Positions 42,611 through 55,900 of a stretch of DNA of 64,000 nt are shown in pieces. The position numbers and the translations under genes are program-made. The stretch's first letter is position 1; every line of letters starts with the position of its first letter. The notes beneath the pieces were generated by a model, which saw only the letters and a program-made list of their open reading frames with translations, was not told the origin of the DNA and did no database searches. The DNA comes from Mimachlamys varia (taxonomy: Eukaryota > Mollusca > Bivalvia > Pectinida > Pectinidae), in contig OX392534.1 in assembly GCA_947623455.1 (NCBI GenBank), positions 37,515,426-37,579,425 on the forward strand, given 5' to 3'.

Positions 42611-44060
42611 AAAAGAACCGATCTGACTGTATTCCCATAATTGGTAGAATTGAAAAAAGGGAACATAAATTTATCAATTTTGTCAAAAAACAGAAACAAT
42701 GGTAACCTCACTGTTATTTAGATAAAAAAAAAGTAACTGAAAATTAAAGGTATATATGTTAAAATGAAGATTATCTCCCTTCCCAAGAAGTTTTGTTCTT
42801 TTTTCAGTTCTACCAATGATCAAACTATTTATTCTGCAGATCGTCTTTGATTTCAGATAGAAACTGTAAACATACTTTATGTACATAAAACATACTGTAG
42901 TAAGTACATACATTCCCGAAACAAAATGTAAAACCAAAATAAACAGTTTTGGATTAGACAGGGTCCAGTTCTGAAAAGTTAATTCTTCACATCACAACCA
43001 CAAGACAAATGAATAAAGTTTCTCATGTTTATTTTGGAGCAAATTTGTGCATTTCATATATTTTTTTATTATGGCTATTGCCAACATTTCAATCTTTTGA
43101 CCAATCAATAAAATACATTAAATCAGAAAAAAATAATGATGCTTAGATGAATATTAATTAACAATAAGCTTCAGAAAAAACCCACTTTTTTCCACAGTTT
43201 AAAAATCAAATTTAATTTTTCTTATATCAGTGAATAGCTGAACTATACAATAAGATATACCTTAATTAACATTGTATTGCAATAAAGGACTCACACAACT
43301 AAATCAGCCTATCACGAAGTGTTTCATACGTTTGTAGTCCCTACTGAAAAATTTGTTCCGGTTAAGTACAGTGATTCTGAGTAATTTAAATAGGTAATTG
43401 TTGACCTATTCTGCATTGAATGAAATCTGTAGATATTTAACTTTACAAAAATATATACTTTTGGTAGATTTTGATATGTGATGGCGGATTGATATGGGGT
43501 CAAAAGTCAGAGGGTGTTCCCATCCCATTTCACTGGTTTGACATGCAAATTTCCGGTTGTCCGAAGCAGACGCCTGTAGCGAGCTAATATGCCAGTAAAC
43601 TCCTTATAAAATGCCCCTTGAAGCCTTTGTCATGTATGTATCTGTGAATTAAGGCAGTTGTCACAAGTGTTGAACTTCAAATATTAAAGTTATTAGCTCG
43701 AAAGCTTAGAAATAACATATAGTAAATTATTTAGTTGTGCGAGTCCTAAAAATAATCTGCTTTGCAATTTGCTTTTATCCATCTTTTGTAAAATGTACTT
43801 AACAAACTAATCAAGTTACATGGACCTACATTATTTTGAAAAGAAACATCATTAAGACTGTATAGTAAAAAAATGAACAGCGAAAGTAAAAATAATTTTG
43901 AAATATAAACAATTACCGGTACTAGACAGACATTCTGTACATTATAGCTATTATCAGGTTTTAGTGGTGGAAACCAGAGCGCCTGGAGAAAAACCTAAGA
44001 CTACTTTCAGATGTTCCTGATTTAGGTCACTGCACAAATTCAGTGGTCATTTAGGGAAGG
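42611..44060. other. intergenic, nothing recognised
   Basis: AT-rich DNA. The stretch 43480-43640 is less AT-rich but shows no exon or RNA gene. The frame at 42683-42937 has no domain. Confidence 0.4.
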
Positions 44061-44065
44061 CAATA

Positions 44066-44488
44066 CAGTGCATTCCTCTTATTTCATGTTGCATTTGTCA
44101 GATAGGAATGTGACATTAAGAGAAACATTTTTTTCCACTAAATACTGCATTTCCAATCTCCATAACTAAAAGTAAGCTATTCAATGCACATATGAAGATG
44201 TTTCAATATAATTTATATAGATAACATTGTTTCATTTAAAAATCATTTTATGGGGTTATTTTTATTTTCTATGTAACATTTGTACAAGTTATATCTGAAA
44301 TCGATGGAAATGACTTCATTTTCTGGTTATTTTATGTGTTTGGTTTAAAAAAACATGATATTAAGAGGAATTCACCTCAAAATACATGATATTAACCAAA
44401 TAAAATTACATAGATTATACAGAGAGAAAATGGTGCTAGGGAAAAAACATGATATAAAGAAGAATGTGATATTAAGTGGAATCCACTG
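44066..44488. mobile_element. MITE-like repeat, copy 2 (CAGTGCATTCCTC family)
   Basis: Second copy of 25957-26397 in the same orientation, ends TACAGTGCATTCCTCTTATT and AGTGGAATCCACTG. Confidence 0.7.
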
Positions 44489-44639
44489 TTTTACAATGAT
44501 CTAATATGATTAGAGAACAAATAGCAAATAATCTATAAAGTACAATAATTTCAATATAAACCAAACAATACACTATACATGACATATTGTAAAAGGTTCA
44601 GGTAGTTTAGACCTTTTTTGAATTGAAGGTGGAGAACAA

Positions 44640-45775
44640 TTTACAAAATCTCCATATATTTTGAATAATATAGCTGGAGAAAAATAACCAAAAAAATCCA
44701 TGAAAAAGTAGTTTTCACAATACTTTCCATATTTATACTAAACACTACATTGTACATAACAAATTTTGAAATGTTCGGACAATAATGACCATTTTGAATT
44801 GACGATGGAATTTTCATTTTTTTTAATTCTGTAAAGTAGCAGTTTTTACAATAACTTCCATAATTATTAAAGCAAGAGAAAAATTCACAAAAAACAACAT
44901 ATATGTATTAGCAGATTTCACAATAACAATATCCGTATTTTGAATAATATAGCTGGAGAAAAATAACCAAAAGCTCCATAAAGGAGCAGTTTTCACAATA
45001 ATTTCCATATTTGGATTATAGCTGGAGAAAATTTACAAAAAACTCCATAAAGGAGCAGTTTTCACAATAATTTCCGTATTTTAATAATAGCTGGATAAAA
45101 GTATCAAAAACTCCATAAACGAGCAGTTTTCACAATAATTTCTGTATTTTAATTTCAGCTGGAGAAAAGTAACAAAAACTCCATAAAGGAGCAGTTTTCA
45201 CAATAATTTCTATATTTTAATTTTAGCTGGAGAAAAGTAACAAAAACTCCATAAAGCAGCAGTTTTCACAATAATTTCTATATTTTAATTTTAGCTGGAT
45301 AAAAGTATCAAAAACTCCATAAACGAGCAGTTTTCACAATAATTTCTGTATTTTAATTTTAGCTGGATAAAAGTTACAAAAAATTCCATAAAGGAGCAGT
45401 TTTCACAATTATTTCTATGTTTTAATTTTAGCTGGATAAAAGTAACAAAAAACACCATGAAAGGAGCAGTTTTCGCAATAATTTCTATGTTTTAATTTTA
45501 GCTGGATAAAAGTAACAAAATCTCCATAAAGGAGAAGTTTTCACAATAATTTCTATGTTTTAATTTCAGCTGGAGAAAAGTAACAAAAACTCTATAAAGG
45601 AGCAGTTTTCACAATAATTTCTATGTTTTAATTTTAGCTGGATAAAAGTTACAAAAACCCATAAAGGAGCAGTTTTCACAATAATTTCTATGTTTTAATT
45701 TTAGCTGGATAAAAGTAACAAAAACTCCATAAAGGAGCAGTTTTCACAATAATTTCTGTATTTTAATTATTGTAG
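44640..45775 (+). repeat. ~68-bp minisatellite
   Basis: About 13-15 copies; clear from 44930 and degenerate before. Unit: TTTTAGCTGGATAAAAGTAA, CAAAAACTCCATAAAGGAGC, AGTTTTCACAATAATTTCTA, TGTTTTAA. AT-rich, no frame. Confidence 0.9.
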
Positions 45776-46735
45776 TTTATAACTTATATCAGAGACTACA
45801 CTTTACATGACATATTTTCAAAAGTTTGGATAAGTTATTTTTGAAAATATGCTTTTATTTAAATGAAATATCTACACCCAATCTAACCTAACAATGAAAA
45901 TATTTCAGGGGAGACAACTCCAGTTTTCCAAAGCGACAATCAAAGTTGGGCCAAAGATCTAAGTGAAAATAAGAATTGCTAAAAATATCTTAAAAGAGTA
46001 TATTAGGTCATATCTAATATTCTTTCAGTTACAATAATACAATCATTAGTTCTGTAAATTTTCTTTTACACTAAATGTTTTCTGTAATAAATGACAATAC
46101 AAAAAAAAAAAGAAAAAGAAACATTGATGAAGTTATAGAGTTTCATGAAAAAACCCACAAAAGCACCGAAAAATAGGGTTTCTCACAGAAAAGTGTCTCA
46201 ATTTTTATTTGCAAAATATTTATTCGAAAATTGTTGATAAAAAAACGGACTGATTAAAGTAGAGAGTCCCACAAAATGTTTTGTATCTCCATGAAGAAGA
46301 GTTCCATTTTTAGGCATTTTCTGATAAGAATTTTCTTGCCTTGAAAGATATTGATTGTAAATCATGAAGCTTATCCACTACATAGCTATCATATAGATAT
46401 TCTTTAGCATTACCGAGACTTGATACAAAATGTATGATGATTTTGATATCAATAAGCAAATATATTACACAGAAAAATTATTCAATGGTTAATATCTAGA
46501 AAAGTTATGGAACTCTAAAAAGTGCAAATAAACAAATTTTACAAATACGAAGTGGTCTGCAAATTGGTTCAAGAATTTGAACATTTCATAATTTCATTTT
46601 TGAAGAAAAATGACACAGCTTAGATATCTGAATAAAAATTACATATAGGAGCTGAAATTATAATCAAATTGATTAATAAACCTAGTAAGCCGATGAAGTT
46701 TTTTTTAAAGAATTCCTATACATATTGTTCTAATT
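45776..46735. other. intergenic, nothing recognised
   Basis: AT-rich DNA between two arrays. No repeat, exon or RNA gene identified. Confidence 0.45.
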
Positions 46736-48966
46736 AACTCTGACAGGTATTTTTATAATCAACTCTTACAGGTATTGTTCTTATCAACTCTTACAGATAT
46801 TGTTTTAATCAACTCTTACAGATATTGTTCTAATCAACTCTTATAGGTATTGTTCTAATCAACTCCTACAGGTATTGTTCTAATCAACTCCTACAGGTAT
46901 TGTTCTAATCAACTCTTACAGTATTGTGTTAATCAACTCTTACAGAGATTGATCTAATCAACTCTTATAGGTATTGTTCTAATCAACTCCTACAGGTATT
47001 GTTCTAATCAACTCCTACAGGTTTTGTTTTAATCAACTCTTACAGATATTGTTTTAATCAACTCTTACAGTATTGTGTTAATCAACTCCTACAGGTATTG
47101 TTCTAATCAACTCCTACAGGTTTTGTTTTAATCAACTCTTCCAGATATTGTTTTAATCAACTCTTACAGATATTGTTTTAATCAACTCTTACAGATATTG
47201 ATCTAATCAACTCCTACAGGTATTGTTCTAATTAACTCTTACAGGTATTGTTTTAATCAACTCCTACAGGTATTGTTTTGATCAACTCTTACAGATATTG
47301 TTTTAATCAACTCTTACGGGTATTGTTCTTATCAACTACTACAGGTATTGTTCTAATTAACTCATACAGGTATTGTTCTAATCAACCCTTACAGATATTG
47401 TTCTAATCAACCCTTACAGGTATTGTTCTAATCAACTCTTACATATATTGTTCTAATCAACTCTTACAGATAATGTTCCAAAATCTTACAGGTATTGTTC
47501 TTATCAACTCTGACAGGTATTGTTCTAATTAACTCTTATAGGTATTGTTCTAATCAACTCTTACAGGTATTGTTCTAATCAACTCTTACAGGTATTGTTC
47601 TAATCAACTCTTACAGAAATTGTTATAATCAACTCTTACAGGTATTGTTCTAATCAGCTCTTACAGGTATTGTTCTAATCAACTCTTACAGAAATTGTTC
47701 TAATCAACTCTTACAGGTATTGTTCTAATCAACTCTTACAGGTTTTGTTTTAATCAACTCTTCCAGATATTGTTTTAATCAACTCTTACAGATATTGTTT
47801 TAATCAACTCTTACAGTATTGTGTTAATCAACTCTTACAGATATTGATCTAATGAACTCCTACAGGTTTTGTTTTAATCAACTCTTCCAGATATTGTTTT
47901 AATCAACTCTTACAGTATTGTGTTAATCAACTCTTTTAGAGATTGATCTAATCAACTCCTACAGGTTTTGTTTTAATCAACTCTTACAGATATTGTTTTA
48001 ATCAACTCTTACAGTATTGTGTTAATCAACTCCTACAGGTATTGTTCTAATCAACTCCTACAGGTTTTGTTTTAATCAACTCTTCCAGATATTGTTTTAA
48101 TCAACTCTTACAGATATTGTTTTAATCAACTCTTACAGATATTGATCTAATCAACTCCTACAGGTATTGTTCTAATTAACTCTTACAGGTATTGTTTTAA
48201 TCAACTCCTACAGGTATTGTTTTGATCAACTCTTACAGATATTGTTTTAATCAACTCTTACAGATATTGTTTTAATCAACTCTTACGGGTATTGTTCTTA
48301 TCAACTACTACAGGTATTGTTCTAATTAACTCATACAGATATTGTTCTAATCAACCCTTACAGGTATTGTTCTAATCAACTCTTACATATATTGTTCTAA
48401 TCAACTTTTACAGATAATGTTCCAAAATCTTACAGGTATTGTTCTTATCAACTCTGACAGGTATTGTTCTAATTAACTCTTATAGGTATTGTTCTAATCA
48501 ACTCTTACAGGTATTGTTCTAATCAACTCTTACAGGTATTGTTCTAATCAACTCTTACAGAAATTGTTATAATCAACTCTTACATGTATTGTTCTAATCA
48601 GCTCTTACAGGTATTGTTCTAATCAACTCTTACAGAAATTGTTCTAATCAACTCTTACAGGTATTGTTCTAATCAACTCTTACAGGTATTGTTCTAATCA
48701 ACTTTTACAGAAATTGTTCTAATCAACTCTTACAGGTTTCATGGTTTAATCAACTCCTACAGGTATTTTTCTAATCAGCTCTTACAGATATTGTTCTAAT
48801 CTACTCTGACAGGTATTGTTCTAATCAGCTCTTACAGGTATTGTGTTAATCAGGTCTTACAGTTATTTTTCTAATTAACTCTTACAGGTATTGTTCTAAT
48901 TAACTCTTACAGGCATTGTTTAATAAACTTTTACAGGTAGTGTTAATCAGCTCATACAGGTATTGT
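46736..48966 (+). repeat. 25-bp minisatellite (~88 copies) with ~944-bp higher-order duplication
   Basis: Unit TAATCAACTCTTACAGGTAT then TGTTC. Variants: CTCCTACAGG, CTTCCAGATATTG, CAGTATTGTG. A rare marker unit (AGATAATGTTCCAAAATCTT) occurs at 47468 and again at 48412, with matching variant order around it, so a block of about 944 bp was duplicated. Confidence 0.95.
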
Positions 48967-49385
48967 TGCCTGGGATCTGGGTCTTAAGACCCCAAGTAGC
49001 CACTTTCTTTCTAAGCTATGGGCGCTGTGATTAATAGAGCTGTCATTGGTTCGAAAAAAGTTCATGAAGCTCTACTTCAGCACCAACATCCTGACACAAC
49101 AACTCTATGTTCTGGACAGCGTGTAGCTGTGAGCTTCAGCCCACTTTAGATAAGAATGACACGAAGCCAATAATTAATCCTAATTAAAATAAAGGTATTG
49201 TGCCGTGCTAGTTCAGTGTGTTGTTAACATAACGACATACTAAATTCGTAAGAAAGTCTATAAACTATCAGTTCATTGTGTAAATAATGCTAAACTTATA
49301 AATAATCAATTGACAATCAATAATCAATTGACAATTAATAATCAATTTATCGATCAGTTGAATCAATAACTTAATATAACTCAAT
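48967..49385. other. unique spacer between two arrays
   Basis: Contains GGGTCTTAAGACCC (palindrome near 48979-48992) and a run of ATAATCAATTGACAAT repeats (49300-49345). No gene seen. Confidence 0.45.
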
Positions 49386-49387
49386 AC

Positions 49388-50460
49388 TCCGGGGGCTATA
49401 TTCACTTTCACTCTCTGTCACATCCTCAATACTCCGGGGGCTATATTCACTTTCACTCTGCCACATCCTCAATACTCCGGGGGCTATATTCACTTTCACT
49501 CTGCCACATCCTCAATACTCCGGGGGCTATTTTCACTTTCACTCTGCCACATCCTCAATTCTCTGGGGGCTATATACACTTTCACTCTGCCACATCCTCA
49601 ATACTCCGGGGGCTATATTCACTTTCACTCTGCCACATCCTCAATACTTTGGGGGCTATATTCACTTTCATTTTCTGTCACATCCTCAATACTCTGGGGG
49701 CTATATACACTTTCACTCTGTCACATCCTCAATACTTCGGGGGCTATATTCACTTTCATTCTCTGTCACATCCTCAATACTTAGGGGGCTATATTTACTT
49801 TCACTCTGCCACATCCTCAATACTTCGTGGGCTATATACACTTTCACTCTGCCACATCTTCAATACTTCGTGGGCTATATTACACTTTCACTCTTAGTCA
49901 CACCCTCAATGATCCAAGTCATTGAAGATGTTACATTACACATCCTCAATACTCCGGGGGCTATATTCACTTTCATTCTATGCCACATCCTCAATACTTC
50001 GGGGGCTATATTCACTTTCATTCTCTGCCACATCCTCAATACTTCGGGAGCTATATTCACTTTCATTCTCTGTCACATCCTCAATACTTCGGGGGCTATA
50101 TTCACTTTCATTCCCTGCCACATCCTCAATACTTCGGGAGCTATACTCACTTTCATTCTCTGCCACATCCTCAATACCTCGAGGGCTATATTCACTTTCA
50201 CTCTGCCACATCCTCAATACTTCGGGGGCTATATTACACTTTCACTCTGCCACATCCTCAATACTTCGGGGGCTATATACACTTTCACTCTGTCACATCC
50301 TCAATACTTCGGGGGCTATATACACTTTCACTCTGCCACATCCTCAATACTTCGTGGGCTATATACACTTTCACTCTCTGTCACATCCTCAATGATCCAA
50401 GTCATTGAAGATGTTACATAACACATCCTCAATACACCGGGGCTACATTCACTTTCACTC
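49388..50460 (+). repeat. 43-45-bp minisatellite (about 24 copies)
   Basis: Unit CACATCCTCAATACTTCGGG, GGCTATATTCACTTTCACTC, TGC, with an optional TC. The plus-strand frames up to 183 codons (49870-50421) come from copies in the same phase. Three overlapping frames remain open at once, which argues against coding. A different block (AATGATCCAAGTCATTGAAG then ATGTTACA) occurs twice, at 49907 and 50392. Confidence 0.93.
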
Positions 50461-50843
50461 TCTAGTCAAAAGAATAGTGTTTTCATACACAGAAAAAAAT
50501 ATACAATTGTCATATATGGTAAATCGGAAATATTTGACATTTGCTACTTGAACAAAGCTGTATATTTTTCATCAATATTATAGTATTGTTGTCTTTTTCA
50601 ATATAATAATAGCTTTAACCCCAGGTATTGCTGGGTTTTTTTTTGAAGGACAGAAACTTGTTCTAATCTTCTCTTACAGAAATTTCTATACAAAAGATAG
50701 CCTTACGTTCACTTATCTCTGTAGATAGGGTGTTTTTATATAGCTGTTCATTGAATGTCAATATTTCCATCATATTGTAACAAAAAAAAAACAAACAAAA
50801 AAAACCCATAAAACAAAAATAAGATAAAATGCCTTCAGATGGC

Positions 50844-51017
50844 TTATACTATTTCTGACATCTTGTGTATAGTTTTACAGAAAATGTCACCATATTCCGA
50901 TTGAAACATCCCTCCACTGCAGGTGTACTTTCCAGATAGGTCTAACCCTTTCAGCATTCTGTCGTCGTACAGGTGGACAGATCTTGTACAAACCAGGAAT
51001 ACAGGATTAGCTATGTT
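50844..51017 (-). CDS. possible terminal exon of an unidentified gene
   Basis: The minus-strand frame after a good acceptor (ATATTACTTTACAG) reads NIANPVFLVCTRSVHLYDDR, then MLKGLDLSGKYTCSGGMFQS and ends KTIHKMSEIV with TAA; 57 codons. Composition looks coding (Cys, Gly and Tyr distributed, no low complexity). I find no convincing upstream exon with a matching donor before 51017-52945, and I do not recognise the family. It could be a gene whose other exons lie elsewhere, or a fragment. Confidence 0.4.
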   Translation of the reverse strand, partial: NIANPVFLVCTRSVHLYDDRMLKGLDLSGKYTCSGGMFQSEYGDIFCKTIHKMSEIV

Positions 51018-51239
51018 CTGTAAAGTAATATAAAAATGATTGTAGAAACTAGTGTTAAATATTAACTGATGACAAGTCATTTTGTGTTCAATTCAACGAT
51101 CACATCTGCCTGAATATTTTTTTTTTTCACTCCATTACATTAAATGAGTTTGCTATTTATATCTTAATCACAACCAAAGTTCCTAATTTCAAAGTGATGA
51201 CGATACTAAGAGGTATTTATGCCTCCGCCATGAAATGGG

Positions 51240-51345
51240 GGGCGGAGGGGGGGGGGGGCAGATAGTATTACCCATGTCCGTCCTGTCCGTCCCGTCCCGT
51301 CCCGTCCCGTCCCGTGGTTAAATAACTACTGATCCGATTGTCATC
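51240..51345 (+). repeat. G-run and (CCCGT)n microsatellite
   Basis: GGGGGGCGGAGG-type run of G followed by GTCCGTCCCGTCCCGTCCCG and a GGTTAAATAACTACTGATCC tail. The surrounding CTGATCCGATTGTCATCAAA resembles a dispersed element, but I see only this copy. Confidence 0.7.
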
Positions 51346-51531
51346 AAACTTCGCGTACGTCATAAGCATTTATGTCTAGCAGACATTAATAGTTTTTCTA
51401 TTATTTCATTCTTTGCTTAATCCATTAATTATGGTACCAATACAATAAAAAAATAATATACCAAGATACATATTTGTATTGTTTGTAATGCATTGTTGAA
51501 ACAAGATTCTATAAACCTTACCAAAAACTAG

Positions 51532-51705
51532 TCTTGCAATATCCAAACTGATCTGGAGGAATTTCAGCATGTGGCTCAGTTTGTTGGGGCAGGTCTTGGA
51601 TCGATCAGGTCTCTTGCATGTTTGGATTTCCAGTACGTCTATGATGTAATGATGCCTGCAGTGTTACAATGGCATCCAGAAGATCAAGAATCCTACATCA
51701 AATAA
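51532..51705 (+). CDS. possible exon or gene fragment, unidentified
   Basis: Open frame after TAG at 51529: SCNIQTDLEEFQHVAQFVGA, GLGSIRSLACLDFQYVYDVM, then MPAVLQWHPEDQESYIK and TAA. The composition is protein-like and not repetitive. The only nearby acceptor (AAAAACTAG) is poor, and no upstream exon is visible, so this may be a pseudogene piece. Family not recognised. Confidence 0.3.
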   Translation, partial: SCNIQTDLEEFQHVAQFVGAGLGSIRSLACLDFQYVYDVMMPAVLQWHPEDQESYIK

Positions 51706-51709
51706 GATC

Positions 51710-52944
51710 ACATATGAAAAATTTGAATATCAAAAACTATATATTTTAATATTGCGTTTCTGTAGTAACCAGTATATTGTTTTACATGAACAGTTTAACC
51801 TGTTAAAACCGGCCCTTGTCTAATACTCCAAAACCCCGTCTATTCTGGCCTGTTTCCCCCTACCTTCATGTATCCTACATCTACAAACCCAACATCTGCG
51901 TACATATATTTTTGTCCCGGTTAGTTTTGGTTTCATTTGTTACCATTGTATTAACCAGGAGGAATATCAGATATACATCAAGATACTCGAGTGACATACA
52001 TTTAGTGACCTTTTCCGCTTCTAAATTAGTTTAGAAATTTTAGATTCCCACCTTTTTGCCTCTAGCATCACTGCTGAGTCATAGGAGGACTTAACAGCTG
52101 TCTGGTGCAGTTTAATTCATTTTTCGGCAAACTGTATCTATTACTAAATTTAAAAAGTGCAGCATACGTGTGTGTTACGCCATCTTTAGACTGTTTGAGC
52201 CAATGAATATCAAATCTACAATACTCATCGTCACCATGCTTAGGACTGTGATAGATATGTAAAATCAATAATACCTGTTCTTTCTTTAGTTACTGAATAT
52301 TCAATTCCTTCATCAGTCATGAATGGTAGGCGTAGCCTTGATGGTCTTTTGTTGGATTGATGACCTCAATTCCATGGTTACTTATAGTCCCAATTCTCCG
52401 TAGAGAGTCATGGTTTTTGGTCCATCACCTGTGGACCTTGTTCCGTGCTCTGTAAGTAGTCGTGGTTTGTGGATCCGTCACCTGGACATGTGTGCCATGG
52501 TCTTGTCTTGTGCTCTGCTTAATGTGCTTTCGTCCTCAGTAATCGGTTTTGGTTGGTTGATAAGGTGAGCTCAGGTCTGTTGCAGGAGGTTGCATAATTG
52601 GCGCTTGCTTAAATTCCAAACTGTGTTAAAGCGCCCCCTGTACATCGGTCGGTTGAGGTCCAATAATTAAGTAATAATAGTTATTTGTCTTTCCTTGCTT
52701 TACTATTTTAGCTATATAATGGGTTGTCACAAGCTGTGGTTCTGTCTGCCACTGTCTGTTGTGGGGGTTTTCTGGTCTGTATTTGCTGGTTGATTTATTC
52801 TATTTGGTCTCTCCTACATCATAATATGCTCTGGTCGGTCTTAGGTTGCGCTTTCTTCTTACACTATATTGCTGGTGTCGCTTCCTTTTTTGTTGACCTT
52901 TTAACATTGTTGTCTCCTTCCCTCGTCTGATGCTAGATGTTATA
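51710..52944. other. intergenic, grading into the satellite
   Basis: No gene recognised. From about 52690 the sequence becomes T/G-rich with scattered TCTGGTCGG and TTGCTGG motifs, like a decayed edge of the satellite. The frame at 52724-52930 belongs to this edge and is not supported. Confidence 0.4.
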
Positions 52945-55900
52945 ACAGTATATTCTTTGGCTGGTCATTGGTGGTCGTTCTCTATTCTTTGATCGGTCAT
53001 TGATGGTTGTTCTATAGTCTTTAATTGGTAATAAGTGTTTTTTTTATTTTCCTCTGGTCGGTCCTTAGTAGTTTTTCTATACTCTTTGGGTGGTTATTGT
53101 TGATTGTTCTATACTCTTTGGGTGGTCATTGGTGGTTGTTTTATACTCTTTGGGTGGTTATGGTTGATTGTTCTATACTTTGAAGCCAGTCATTGGTGGC
53201 TGTTATCTATTCTTTGATCGGTAATTTGTGATTGTTCTCTTCTCTTTGCATGGTCATTTGTGGTTGTTCTATACTCCTTTGGTGGTTATTGGTGGTTGTT
53301 TTATACTCTGAAGCCAGTCATTGGTGGTTGTTCTATACTCTTTGATCCATTATTGGTGGTTGTGCTATATTCTTTGGGTGATCATTGGAGGTTGTTTTAT
53401 ACTCTTTAGCCAGTCATTAGTGGTTGTTATTTACTCATTGTTTGGTCATTGGTGGTTGTTCAATACACTTTGATCTGTCATTGGAGGTTGTTCTATACTC
53501 TTTGATCGGTCATTGGAGGTTGTGCTATACTCTTTGGATGGAAATTGAAGGTTGTTCTATAATCTAGGGTCAGTCATTGATTGTGTTATACACTTTTTGC
53601 CGGTCCTTGTTGATTGCTGTATACTCTTCTATACTTTTTCTTTGTTTATTGGTTGTTGTTCTATTCTCTTTAGACGGTCATTAATGGTTGTTCAATACTC
53701 TTTGACCGGTAATTGGAGGTTGTTCTATATTCTTTGACAGGTAATTGATGGTTGTTCTATTCTCTTTAGACGGTCATTACTGGTTATTCTATACTCTTTG
53801 ACCGGTAATTGGTGGTTGTTCTATATTCTTTGACTGGTAATTGGTGGTTGTTCTATATTCTTTGACCGGTAATTGGTGGTTGTTCTATACTCTTTGACCG
53901 GTAATTGATGGTTGTTCTATACTCTTTTACTGGTAATTGGTGGTTGTTCTATACTCTTTGACCGGTACTTGATGGTTGTTCTATACTCTTTGACCGGTAA
54001 TTGGTGGTTGTTCTATATTCTTTGACCGGTAATTGGTGGTTGTTCTATACTCTTGGGGTGGTAATTGATGGTTGTTCTATACTCTTTGACCGGTAATTGG
54101 TGGTTGTTCTATACTCTTTGACCGGTAATTGGTGGTTGTTCTGTACTCTTTGACAGGTAATTGATGGTTATGTTATACTCTTATGGTGATCATTCATGGT
54201 TGTTCTATACTCTTTAGCCAGTCATTGGTGGTTGTTCTCTACTCTTTGGGTAATTATTGATGTTCTATACTCTTTGGGTTATCATTGGTGTTATTCTATA
54301 CTCTTTGACCAGTAATTGGTGATTGTTCTATACTCTTTGGATGGTCATTGGTGTTGGTTTTTACTCTTTGATCGGTCAATGATGGTTGTTCCATATTTGT
54401 TTATCAGTCCTATACTTTACGGGTTGCCATGGTTGGTTGTTCTATACTCTTTAGCCAGTCATTGGTGGTTGTTCTCTACTCTTTGGATAATTATTTATGT
54501 TCTATACTCTTTGGGTTGTCATTGGTGGTTATTTACTTTTTGGATGGTCATTGGTGTTGGTTTTTACTCTTTGATCGGTCAATGATGGTTGTTCCATATT
54601 TTGTTATCAGTCCTATACTTTTTGGGTTGCCATGGTTGGTTGATCTTTACTCTTTAGCCAGTCATTGGTGGTTGTTTTTATACTTTTTGGGTTGTTATTG
54701 ATGGTTGTTTTATACTCTTTAGCCAGTCATTGGTGGTTGTTTTATACTCTTTGGGTGGTCATTGATGGTTGTTTTATACTCTTTTGATGGTCCTTGGTGG
54801 TTGTCCTTACTCTTTGACCGATCATTGGTGGTTGTTCTATATACTCTTTGATCGGTCATTGGTGGTTGTTCTATAATCTTTGATCGGTCATTGGTGGTTG
54901 TTCTATTCTCTTTGGGTGGTCATTGGTGGTTGTTCTATTCTCTTTGGGTGGTTATTGATGGTTGTTCTATACTCTTTGATCGGTCATTGGTGGTTGTTCT
55001 ATTCTCTTTGGGTGGTCATTAGTTGTTGATCTATAATTTTTAGCTGGTAATTTCCGTGGTAATTGATGGTTGTTCTCTACTGTTTTGGCTGGTCACTGAT
55101 GGCTGTTTTATACTTTTTGGGTGGTCATTGATGGTTGTTTTATACTCTTTTGGTGGTCCTTGGTTGTTGTTCCTTACTCTTTGACCGATCGTTGGTGGTT
55201 GTTCTATACTCTTTGATCGGTCGTTGATTGGTGTTCTATACTCTTTGATCGGTCATTGGTGGTTGTTTTATACTCTTTGCGTGGTAACTGACGGTTGTTC
55301 TATACTCATTGGGTGATCACTGATTGTTGTTCTATACTCTTTGGTGGTAACTGATGGTTGTTCTATACTCTTTGGTGGTAACTGATGGTTGTTCTTTACT
55401 CTTTGGATGGTAAATGATGGTTGTTCTATACTCTTTGGGTGGTCATTTGTGGTTGTTCTGTACTCTTTGCGTGGTAACTGATGGTTGTTCTATACTCTTT
55501 GCGTGGTAACTGATGGTTGTTCTATACTCTTTGGTGGTAACTGATGGTTGTTCTATACTCTTTGGATGGTAAATGATGGTTGTTCTATACTCTTTGGGTG
55601 GTCATTTGTGGTTGTTCTGTACTCTTTGCGTGGTAACTGATGGTTGTGCTATACTTTTTGGGTCAGTCATTGGAGGTTGTGTTATATACTTTTGGTCGGT
55701 CCTTGTTGGCTGCTTTATACTTTTCCATACTTTTTCGTTGTTCATTGGTTGTCGTTCTATTCTCTTTAGACGGTCATTAGTGTTTGTTATTAACTCTTTG
55801 GGTTGATCATGGGAGGTTGTTCTGTAGTCATTGGTCAGTCATTGGGTGTTTGTTCACTGTTTGATCGGTCATTGGTGGTTGTTCTATACTCTTTTGGTGG

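Noticed and set aside
49649..50421. Plus-strand frames of 82-183 codons (GAIFTFILCHILNTS repeats)
   Set aside because: Three overlapping frames are open in the same minisatellite and units vary between 43 and 45 bp.
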